Assembly: GCA_966249405.1 (NCBI GenBank) | Contig: CBINDO010000006.1 | Location: 7,585-71,584 of the forward strand | Direction of reading: 5' to 3' | Source of the DNA: SZUA-265 sp966249405 | GTDB lineage: Bacteria > Myxococcota_A > Polyangia > Polyangiales > Polyangiaceae | Length of the DNA stretch: 64,000 bases | Part shown: in pieces, positions 57,589 through 64,000 of the stretch | Layout: every line of letters begins with the position of its first letter | How positions within the stretch are numbered: position 1 is the stretch's first letter | The notes under the pieces: model-generated | What the model was told of the DNA's origin: nothing | The model's input: only the letters and a program-made list of their open reading frames with translations | Database searches by the model: none | Position numbers and translations under genes: made by a program

Positions 57589-58713
57589 TCAGATGCCGTA
57601 CTTCTCGAGCAGTGCTGCCGCGCGCGCGCGGTAGAGCGAACTGCCGATGCTCTTGGCTAGCTCAGATGCTTCCTTGTCGCGTCCGAGCCGCAGTAGTGCC
57701 TCGAGGTGAATCATCCGTCGTTGTTCGAGCAGCTGACCGCGCCTGAATCGAGTTTGGTGTTCGAGCGCGAGAGTCAGCGCCGTCTCGGGGTCGCGTCCCA
57801 ACTTCGAACGCGCTTCCTCCAGCAACAACGTCTCTTCCTCGAGGGAACTCATCACACGAGGCGGTGGAGACGCTTCGTTGCGGGTTTTTGCCGTCGACGA
57901 CTCCCGCGTCTCGGAGGACGCGATGTGGCGAAACGCAGGCCGCACCCAGACTCGCCGGTCGCTGGCGGAAGAACGACCGCGCGAAGCGTGAAATACATCG
58001 TCCTCTGCGGCGGCCAGGTCGGCGACCGAATAGACGGCATCGCCGCTACGGTCCAACTTCGAGCTGCTCGCGAGGCCAGCGCCGCGCGCACTGTCGACGC
58101 CGCTCGCGGTGCTCACGTTGCCGGCTTCTCCGCTGGCCGCGGCCGACCGCGTATTTTCACGAACCCGTGCGGCGTCGTCAGCGGCTACCCCAGGGGCGGG
58201 CCGAGGTTCGGAGGCACCGGGGTTGGAGCCTCGTCCGACCTCTCCGGCGCTTGTCGCGTCGCTGGCCCGAGTCTCGTGAGACGAGGCGCCGTGACGCCCC
58301 TCGAATCGGTGAGACGTCTGTGCTGCCGGAGTCGCCGAAACGACGACCACGCCGCTGCGATCCGTCACTCCGCCGAAACCATTTGCCGGCGCGCCGAGTT
58401 GGGCCGATACCAACGTCATGACTCCGGCTCCGAACAACGCCGCGCCCGCGGCGACGGCACCCAGTTTGGCCATTGCGAGCGGCTCGGTCGAACGCAGCGC
58501 GGTCGCTTTTACGGCAGCTGCCCCCGCACCCGAGCCCTGCAACACGGCGTTGCGCACCCGGGCCGCTATCTGTGCGTCGAGGGGTTTGACGGGGGGCGGA
58601 CTCAGGAGCAACGAGCGGACGGCGGGTGACAACTCGGACGCCGAGGTCAACAACCGTTCGGGTTCACCCAGCAGCTCAGGACCACCAAACGGCGAGGGCT
58701 GACGGTCGGTCAT
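57589..58713 (-). CDS. single-pass membrane protein, putative anti-sigma partner
   Basis: Protein of 374 residues directly downstream of the ECF sigma gene, its ATG overlapping the sigma stop (ATGA). A cytoplasmic N-terminal part of about 80 residues is followed by a hydrophobic helix (residues about 85-103, LGAVAAGAALFGAGVMTLVS), a long Ala/Ser/Arg-rich extracytoplasmic linker, and a helical C-terminus (SSLEEETLLLEEARSKLG...ALLEKYGI) with TPR-like spacing. The position fits an anti-sigma factor, but the zinc-finger HxxxCxxC of common anti-sigmas is absent and the cytoplasmic part has no cysteines. The function is inferred from context. Confidence 0.7.
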   Translation of the reverse strand: MTDRQPSPFGGPELLGEPERLLTSASELSPAVRSLLLSPPPVKPLDAQIAARVRNAVLQGSGAGAAAVKATALRSTEPLAMAKLGAVAAGAALFGAGVMTLVSAQLGAPANGFGGVTDRSGVVVVSATPAAQTSHRFEGRHGASSHETRASDATSAGEVGRGSNPGASEPRPAPGVAADDAARVRENTRSAAASGEAGNVSTASGVDSARGAGLASSSKLDRSGDAVYSVADLAAAEDDVFHASRGRSSASDRRVWVRPAFRHIASSETRESSTAKTRNEASPPPRVMSSLEEETLLLEEARSKLGRDPETALTLALEHQTRFRRGQLLEQRRMIHLEALLRLGRDKEASELAKSIGSSLYRARAAALLEKYGI

Positions 58714-59399
58714 GAGCGCTCCTCTTGTCCGAGAAGCGCCATCGCCAGGCGCGCCAGACCGCGTGGAGCCTTCTCGGACTTTTCGACTAGGTCTTTGAAC
58801 TGTTCGCGCGCCTTGTGCAGGCGCGAATACACCGTCCCAACCGGCACGCCAGTGAGATCTGCGATCTCTTGGCAGGAGAGGCCCTCCAGCTCGAACATGA
58901 CGAACGTCGCGCCGTGTTCGGGACGCATCTTGCCGAGCACCAGGTTCAGGCGTTCCGCTTGCTGGCGCCGGGCGAGTTGGACGTCTTGCGCGGGCTGGTC
59001 GCAGGCGGTGGCATCGACGTCGGCGCCCAACGTCAACCGGCCACGCGTGCGGTGTTTACGGGCAACGTTTAGCGTGATTCCGAACAACCACGTGCTCAGC
59101 TTGGCGCGGTCGGCGTCGTACTGATCGAGCTTGCGATGAACGACGATGAACACTTCTTGTAGGGCGTCCTCTAGGTCGGACTCGGGTACACCCATGCGCT
59201 GCAACGAGCGCCAAACGAACGGCGCGTACGCGTCGTACACCGTCGCCGTCTCGGGTCGCGCCGCCGGCAGGGGGGTTGCGGTGGCGGCTTGTTGGCCCTC
59301 GGTGGCGTGCGTGCTCGACCTGCGCTCGCCCACGTCTGCGATGAAACTGGTGCGCGAGCTCTGAGGTGCTCGGTGCGGGGGGCGAGGAACCAGTTTCAT
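58710..59399 (-). CDS. ECF-type RNA polymerase sigma factor
   Basis: Sigma factor of about 229 residues. Region 2 (residues about 55-125) has YDAYAPFVWRSLQRMGVPESDLEDALQEVFIVVHRKL; region 4 (about 160-215) has EGLSCQEIADLTGVPVGTVYSRLHKAREQF. A 50-residue Arg/Ala-rich N-terminal extension precedes region 2. ATG at 59399 is preferred to an in-frame TTG at 59417. It lies between a secreted protein gene upstream and a membrane protein gene overlapping its stop, so it is the middle of a likely three-gene unit. Confidence 0.93.
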   Translation of the reverse strand: MKLVPRPPHRAPQSSRTSFIADVGERRSSTHATEGQQAATATPLPAARPETATVYDAYAPFVWRSLQRMGVPESDLEDALQEVFIVVHRKLDQYDADRAKLSTWLFGITLNVARKHRTRGRLTLGADVDATACDQPAQDVQLARRQQAERLNLVLGKMRPEHGATFVMFELEGLSCQEIADLTGVPVGTVYSRLHKAREQFKDLVEKSEKAPRGLARLAMALLGQEERS

Positions 59400-59488
59400 C
59401 GAAGTGAGCTTGGACAACGTTCATGGTTGAGTCGAGTGCCGGGGATCCTTCACGAGGACCACGGGGGTCTCACCAAGCCGCGGGCCGG

Positions 59489-60727
59489 TCATTTGGGTGC
59501 AGGGGGATTGGGAATTCCCATCACGGCGCCGAGTTGCAGCTGCCCTCCAATCGCAGGCTGGGTCCAAGTCGAGCCCACGCGTTCGGACCGCAGCGGGACG
59601 AGCGCCATGGCTCTCGTATCCAACGCGAAGGAGTCACTCAGTTCCAGCACCAACCCAACGCCGAGGGCGAGCGCCAGGTGATATCGAGGGTCCGAGTCGG
59701 TCAGCGTGGCGGTCAGTTGACGCACGCCCAAGCCGCCCAGGAGATGAACCTCCAGGGGATCGCTTTCGTACGGTAACCAGGCGCCGCCAAGCCATCCCGA
59801 ACTCTGCGTCATGGCCACGCCAACACCGGCTTCACCCCCGGGACCGGCTTCGAGCCAATCGGCGGACAACCACAACAACCAGCTGCGCGCGACTGGCCAC
59901 TCCGCCCTCGCGGAGAAGCCCATTGCTGGGCTTGGGAGTTGCTCGAGTCCAACGGCCAACGAGGCCGCGACCGCGCCGTGCGAACGCGCCCAAGGTCGAG
60001 GGGCCACGGGGATGTCGACGGCGGGCGGCTCCTCGGAAGGAGACGCCGACTCCTCCGCAGCAGGGCCAGTGTCCGTCGCGGGCACCGCGATGCCCGCACC
60101 TACGCCCGACGGAGGGTCGAAGAACGAGGTGTCTTCGGGCAGTTCCTCGCCGTCTGCCGCCATTTCCTCGGGGTTCAAAAGCAGCGCGACGCTCAGTACC
60201 GTTGCGTTGAAGACCTCGTCGCAGCTGCTCGAGTAGCTGAACAACTCCTGCTTGGATTCGACCTCGTCGGAGGTCCGGGCTTTGAGCGCCAACACGACAC
60301 GAAACGGGCCTTTCTCGTTGGACAGCGTTACCGTCAACACACGGGATCCCCGGTTGGTGAACGACGCTTTCCCCAGGCGTTTCTGCAGCGCGCCTTCGAA
60401 CGCCGCCTTGGGCGGACACTGTTCTGCTCCCTCCAATCGAACCCAGCGCAATTCCACGGGGTCGATGGTCCGCTGCGGCTGGCTGGCGCCGGTCTCCGGA
60501 TCTGCGGACGCCGCTCGCGCGACGGCCCATGCCGCTAGCACCACACGGAGCCTGCCACCAGGCAGAGGTTTCAGTGACCCAACGCTAGCGCTGCTCGGAG
60601 CATCGGCACTTCGAGTCGGTGAGACGCCGTTCGGAAGTTCTGAACGGAAGAGGGATGCCCGAGTCTTGGCGCGCGCGTTCGTCACTCCTTCACGGAGCGT
60701 ACCGCCGTTGCAAATGGCTCTGGGCAT
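59489..60727 (-). CDS. exported protein of unknown function, upstream of the ECF sigma gene
   Basis: Protein of about 412 residues, depending on the start. A hydrophobic segment (LRVVLAAWAVARAASAD) looks like a signal peptide, but it begins 60-70 residues after ATG 60727 and no better start is obvious. A GTG inside it is possible. The N-terminal mature part (about 80-180: VELRWVRLEGAEQCP, FSYSSSCDEVFNATVLSVALLL) is followed by a Pro/Ala/Glu linker, then a C-terminal beta-rich part (WLLWLSADWLEAGPGG, YHLALALGVGLVLELSD, LQLGAVMG) that may be an outer-membrane barrel. It is probably cotranscribed with the sigma factor 89 bases downstream. Confidence 0.65.
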   Translation of the reverse strand: MPRAICNGGTLREGVTNARAKTRASLFRSELPNGVSPTRSADAPSSASVGSLKPLPGGRLRVVLAAWAVARAASADPETGASQPQRTIDPVELRWVRLEGAEQCPPKAAFEGALQKRLGKASFTNRGSRVLTVTLSNEKGPFRVVLALKARTSDEVESKQELFSYSSSCDEVFNATVLSVALLLNPEEMAADGEELPEDTSFFDPPSGVGAGIAVPATDTGPAAEESASPSEEPPAVDIPVAPRPWARSHGAVAASLAVGLEQLPSPAMGFSARAEWPVARSWLLWLSADWLEAGPGGEAGVGVAMTQSSGWLGGAWLPYESDPLEVHLLGGLGVRQLTATLTDSDPRYHLALALGVGLVLELSDSFALDTRAMALVPLRSERVGSTWTQPAIGGQLQLGAVMGIPNPPAPK

Positions 60728-60796
60728 AACCCTCGCTTTTACCCCCCAAGGCGCACGTCTGCCAAAAACAGCGAACTGCACCCGTGCTGGTCTAGC

Positions 60797-60817
60797 GTTC
60801 CTTGCGTTGCAAGGAAC
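60797..60817. terminator. small hairpin downstream of rpsU
   Basis: A 9-bp perfect stem GTTCCTTGC / GCAAGGAAC with a 3-base loop lies 19 bases beyond the rpsU stop on the minus strand. No T-run follows, so it is only a candidate terminator. Confidence 0.45.
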
Positions 60818-60835
60818 CGCCTCTACCAGTGGAGA

Positions 60836-61060
60836 CTATTCAAAGACGCGGTCGCGCTTGCGGCGGCGGCGCGCGGCTTCAGCGATCTTCTTGCGCTTCT
60901 TGATGGAAGGCTTCATGTAGTGGCGACGCTTCTTGAGCTCGCGCAACAGGCCTTCGGCAGCAAGCTTGCGCTTGAGGTGTTTGATGGCTCGTTCCACGCC
61001 TTTGCCGTCGACGACGACCTGGAGTGGTTTACACTGGATTGCTTCGCTGGGGTTCGACAA
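60836..61060 (-). CDS. rpsU: 30S ribosomal protein S21
   Basis: Basic protein of about 74 residues. VVVDGKGVERAIKHLKRKLAAEGLLRELKKRRHYMKPSIKKRKK matches the S21 family in order and spacing, with an Arg-rich tail. The frame has no ATG or GTG before the conserved part, only TTG at 61060, followed by an extra ten residues ahead of the usual start of S21. The actual initiation codon is therefore uncertain. The gene is a single unit in minus orientation between the EI24 gene and the secreted protein gene. Confidence 0.88.
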   Translation of the reverse strand: MSNPSEAIQCKPLQVVVDGKGVERAIKHLKRKLAAEGLLRELKKRRHYMKPSIKKRKKIAEAARRRRKRDRVFE

Positions 61061-61163
61061 GGGACGCGAAAGGTGACAGAGAGTCGCCCCTTTTGCAACC
61101 GCAGATTGGCAAGCGACAGGATTTTTTGGCTAGTCGGACGGTTTGCTAAAAGCAGCTTTAATT

Positions 61164-61958
61164 TCAATGGCTTGCGCTGGGTCCGACGCGGCGTGGCAGG
61201 CTACTCGAAGGAGCACCGCTCGGAGCATCGGGCAACGTCCAGACTAGTCGAGTCGCAGCGACGACGCCCAACGGGAGCAACCCCACCGCTGCCAACGGGA
61301 TCCAAAACAGGCAGGCAAACGTCACCCCGAAGCCAGCGACGGGGCGCCAATGCCGTCGCATGAGGACGAAGCGTTCCCGAGCCGGCATTCCGCGGAGGGT
61401 GAGTGGGTAGTCGAGGAGATTCCACGCCAAGCCGAGGGCCACGGCCAGAAGTTTTGCGGCCAGCAGCAACGGCGCCAGAAAGGGCAAGACCAAACCAAGT
61501 ACCCACAAGCTCAGCCAGACTGGGAGCAGAACCACCAACCCCGTGACTTGTGCACGAAGCCCGCAGTAGAACGACGCGAAGAAAGAGAGCTCGGGGAAGG
61601 GAGGTACCCCGAGAGCGTCTTCGACTCTCCTCACCAACTTCTCCAATGCCGGAGCGCACAACACCGGCGTGAACAACCAGGCCGCGAGTAGCGCGAGGGC
61701 AGAGCCCACGAGCCACAACAAAGTAGCCAGCGCCGCGCTTCCCACCCGGCCGTACCAGTGCTCGGATTGGTCCGGAAGCAGCGCCTCGAGCGCCTCGGGC
61801 ACTCCCACCCAGGTGACCACGCCAACGCCCAAACAGGCCAAGGCGAAGAGAGTCGTCATCGGTATCGACGCGTAGCGCCAGAGCCCGGGCTGGGACGAGA
61901 GCATACGCACTGCACCGAACAGGGTGCCCACTCCCGTCCAAAACCCCGGTCTCTTCAC
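61164..61958 (-). CDS. EI24-family integral membrane protein
   Basis: Inner-membrane protein of 264 residues with five or six hydrophobic segments. The pattern WTGVGTLFGAVRMLSSQPGLWRYASIP at the N-terminus, the long loop VLCAPALEKLVRRVEDALG and the NLLDYPLTLRGMPARERF segment followed by RRHWRPVAGFGVTFACLFWIPL match EI24/CysZ-like proteins. CysZ is a sulfate permease; for this group the cargo is unknown. GTG at 61958 overlaps the thiolase stop (GTGA), so they are translationally coupled although the functional link is unclear. Confidence 0.82.
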   Translation of the reverse strand: MKRPGFWTGVGTLFGAVRMLSSQPGLWRYASIPMTTLFALACLGVGVVTWVGVPEALEALLPDQSEHWYGRVGSAALATLLWLVGSALALLAAWLFTPVLCAPALEKLVRRVEDALGVPPFPELSFFASFYCGLRAQVTGLVVLLPVWLSLWVLGLVLPFLAPLLLAAKLLAVALGLAWNLLDYPLTLRGMPARERFVLMRRHWRPVAGFGVTFACLFWIPLAAVGLLPLGVVAATRLVWTLPDAPSGAPSSSLPRRVGPSASH

Positions 61959-63133
61959 GCCAGCTCGACTACCACGGCGACGGCTTCGCCGCCACCGATG
62001 CACAACGTCGCCAGGCCACGACGGGCTTTGCGGGCCATCATCGTGTGTACGAGCGTCGTGAGCACGCGCGCGCCCGACGCGCCGATGGGGTGACCCAGGG
62101 CCACGGCGCCACCGTTGACGTTCACTTTCTCAAGGGGGATCGAGCCCAGTTGCGCGCACGCTTGAACGACACACGAAAAGGCTTCGTTGATCTCGAACAC
62201 GTCGATGTCGGACACTGTTAATTTCAAGCGGTCAAGCACCGCGGCGATGGCTTTCGCGGGTGCCGTCGTGAACCACTCTGGCGCTTGCGCCGCCGAAGCG
62301 GAACCCACCACGCGGGCCAGGGGCGTGAGTCCAAGTGACGTGACCGTCCGTTCGGTGGCCAATACCACCGCCGCCGCTCCGTCGTTGATGCTGGAGGCGT
62401 TGGCCGCTGTGATGGTTCCTTCCTTCTTGAACGCCGGGCGCAAGTTGCCGAACTTCGCCAAGTCGCCGCGCCCTGGTTCTTCGTCGTGTTTGACGACCAC
62501 GGCGGGTCCCTTCTTTTGAGCGACTTCCACTGGCACGACCTCGGCATCGAAGGCCCCGCTTTCGATCGCCGTCAGCGCACGCCGGTAACTCTCCGCGGCG
62601 AAGGCATCCTGCGCTTCGCGCGACAAGTTGTATTCGCTCGCGCACATCTCCGCGGCCTGCCCCATGTGGAAGTCATGGTACGGATCCCACAGGCCGTCGA
62701 AGATCATGCCGTCGACGAGTTCGCCGTTCCCCATACGGTAACCTCCGCGCGCCTTCTGGAGGTAGTAGGGCACGCGAGACATCGATTCCATGCCGCCGCA
62801 AACCGCGATTGCGCCTTCACCCGTGGTGAGCAAGCGCGCGCCGAAGACGACGGCTTGAAGGCCCGAACCGCAGACCTTGTTGATGGTCGTGCAAGGCGTG
62901 CTTTGAGGCAGCCCAGCTTTGAGTGCCGCCTGCCGAGCCGGCGCTTGGCCGATCCCCGCGCTCAGGACGTTGCCCATGAAGACTTCGTCGACGCGATCGG
63001 GCGCGACCCGAGCTTTGGCCAACGCGGATCGAATGGCGATGGCTCCGAGCTCCACCGCTGGGACTTCCGCGAGGCCGCCCAGGAACGCACCGATGGGGGT
63101 CCGGCTTGCGCCGACGATGAACACATTTTCCAT
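61955..63133 (-). CDS. acetyl-CoA acetyltransferase (thiolase)
   Basis: Cytoplasmic thiolase of 392 residues that condenses or cleaves acyl-CoA. The nucleophile is Cys88 in NKVCGSGLQAV; other motifs are AVCGGMESMSRVPYYL, VFEINEAFSCVVQA, NVNGGAVALGHPIGASGAR with the catalytic His, and CIGGGEAVAVVVE with the second Cys. Length is typical for AtoB/PhaA/FadA-type biosynthetic or degradative thiolases. ATG at 63133 is chosen; an in-frame extension to 63997 lies antisense to ctaA and is a shadow. The gene is divergent from ctaA, 81 bases apart. Confidence 0.95.
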   Translation of the reverse strand: MENVFIVGASRTPIGAFLGGLAEVPAVELGAIAIRSALAKARVAPDRVDEVFMGNVLSAGIGQAPARQAALKAGLPQSTPCTTINKVCGSGLQAVVFGARLLTTGEGAIAVCGGMESMSRVPYYLQKARGGYRMGNGELVDGMIFDGLWDPYHDFHMGQAAEMCASEYNLSREAQDAFAAESYRRALTAIESGAFDAEVVPVEVAQKKGPAVVVKHDEEPGRGDLAKFGNLRPAFKKEGTITAANASSINDGAAAVVLATERTVTSLGLTPLARVVGSASAAQAPEWFTTAPAKAIAAVLDRLKLTVSDIDVFEINEAFSCVVQACAQLGSIPLEKVNVNGGAVALGHPIGASGARVLTTLVHTMMARKARRGLATLCIGGGEAVAVVVELA

Positions 63134-63214
63134 GGCGACAGAGTTAGTGTCCGCGTCATCAAACCACAATCGCTTTTCGGGCCACCAGGGTCGCCTTTGG
63201 AGTAGATCGCCGGC

Positions 63215-64000
63215 ATGACCGTTTCGTCCGAGTCGCTCTCCGGTCCAGTTGCCGCCAGGGTTCCTTCCTCGCGTTTCGCCACGTTTGCCTGGGCGGTGCT
63301 CGTCTACACGTTGCTCGTCATCATGTACGGCGCGTGGGTCCGGATCACCGGATCCGGAGCGGGCTGCGGCGATCATTGGCCGACCTGCAACGGCGAGGTC
63401 ATACCCCGCACAGAGTCGACCAAGACGTGGATCGAATACGGTCACCGGTTGACGAGCGGTATCCTGGGACCGATGGCGATCGGGCTCGTGATCTGGGCTT
63501 GGACGGATCGTAAGCAAAACCGAGTCACCCGCTGGTGCGCCACGCTCACGTTGTTCTTCGTGATTTTCGAAGCATTGATCGGCGCGGGACTCGTGCTCGC
63601 GGAGTTGGTCGCGGACAACGCGTCCGGAGCACGCGCGACGGTCGTGTCGTTGCATCTGGTAAACACCTTGATCCTGACCAGCGCCGCATCGTTCACCGCG
63701 TGGTTCGGCGCTGGTAATCCGTTGCCCGTATCGGTGCGGGTCGCGTTTGCCGGGCGTGGTGCGCTGGTGGCGTGTCTCGTCGGGCTCGTGCTGGTCAGCG
63801 CGACCGGCGCGATCACTGCGCTCGGGGACACGTTGTTTCCGGTCCACTCCGTCGCTGACGGTGGGTTGTGGGCGCGCGTCAACGAGGAGCTCAGCCTCGG
63901 CGCGCACTTCTTGGTGCGTTTGCGCGCCGTTCACCCCGTACTCGCGATTGGCGTCGGGGTTTTTACTGCCAGCCTTGGCGCTCGTTTCGCCGAGCACCCA
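63215..64000 (+). CDS. ctaA: heme A synthase (COX15/CtaA), C-terminus beyond window
   Basis: Inner-membrane enzyme that oxidises heme O to heme A for cytochrome oxidase. The 262 residues present contain the first half: TM1 (FATFAWAVLVYTLLVIMYGAWVRITGSGAGCGDHWPTCNGEVIP with the paired Cys loop), the GHRLTSGILG heme-ligand motif, and a second helix pair with VVSLHLVNTLIL, which carries another heme-ligand His. The reading frame is open at base 64000, so the protein is truncated by the window edge. ATG at 63215 has GGAG 12 bases upstream. Confidence 0.92.
   Translation, partial: MTVSSESLSGPVAARVPSSRFATFAWAVLVYTLLVIMYGAWVRITGSGAGCGDHWPTCNGEVIPRTESTKTWIEYGHRLTSGILGPMAIGLVIWAWTDRKQNRVTRWCATLTLFFVIFEALIGAGLVLAELVADNASGARATVVSLHLVNTLILTSAASFTAWFGAGNPLPVSVRVAFAGRGALVACLVGLVLVSATGAITALGDTLFPVHSVADGGLWARVNEELSLGAHFLVRLRAVHPVLAIGVGVFTASLGARFAEHP

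Noticed and set aside
63134..63997. In-frame N-terminal extension of the thiolase on the minus strand.
   Set aside because: It lies antisense to ctaA, has no thiolase homology, and the real start at 63133 precedes the conserved N-terminus.

Overview
The window reads as chromosomal DNA of a high-GC (low-to-mid 60s %) myxobacterium-like organism, most likely Polyangia/Myxococcota. The basis is the gene repertoire: a zinc-ribbon Ser/Thr kinase with a C-terminal ATPase, an FHA-DUF4388 protein, a DUF4398 + OmpA pair, an AgmX-like lipoprotein, a DUF1592/DUF1552 pair, many lipoproteins, orphan histidine kinases and a SUKH protein. Genes cover about 90% of the sequence on both strands. I found no rRNA, tRNA, CRISPR array, transposase or prophage, so this looks like stable core/accessory chromosome. 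All family names come from reading the protein sequences; no database was searched.

Layout. 0-5 kb: a WYL regulator cut by the left edge, a membrane GAF histidine kinase, and an FHA-DUF4388 protein with a good sigma70-type promoter and a strong terminator. 4.4-8.9 kb: a 1,500-residue lipoprotein metalloprotease. 9-15 kb: a SUKH protein, a large Ser/Thr kinase, a small MshEN-type protein and a biotin carboxylase. 15.4-16.8 kb: DUF4398 and OmpA lipoproteins ending at a terminator. 18.7-28.3 kb: a plus-strand run of xseA, then aroE, debranching enzyme, histidine kinase and response regulator with overlapping ends, then DUF3293, a PDZ protein, YggX and a carbamoyltransferase. 28.2-29.7 kb: CBS and two universal stress proteins behind a perfect 18-bp palindrome. 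30-33 kb: a LuxR-type regulator and a SNF2 helicase. 33.7-37.8 kb: an unknown protein, then the DUF1592/DUF1552 pair. 38-43.6 kb: a DHFR-like reductase, then a minus-strand four-gene operon with overlapping ends encoding a membrane toroid-like protein, a small membrane protein, an HTTM protein and an AmpG-like transporter.

43.7-48.8 kb: a dicarboxylate symporter, a ZTP (pfl) riboswitch directly upstream of a long-form glyA, an FGE-like lipoprotein and a SlyD-type isomerase. 48.9-57.4 kb: a proline-rich PFEP-repeat protein, a PAS protein that ends after its HisKA domain, an ExbD/AgmX-like lipoprotein, an RluA-family pseudouridine synthase, a Cys-rich Sel1 lipoprotein, a DUF3105 lipoprotein and a leishmanolysin-like protease. 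57.6-64 kb: an ECF sigma factor with a membrane partner and a secreted protein, rpsU, an EI24 protein overlapping a thiolase, and heme A synthase cut by the right edge.

Common themes are envelope proteins, signalling proteins with unusual domain sets, and one-carbon/purine-linked control of glyA. The best candidates for undescribed biology are the HTTM operon (38.6-43.6 kb), the DUF1592/DUF1552 pair, the HisKA-only protein beside the PFEP-repeat protein, and the ExbD/AgmX-like lipoprotein.
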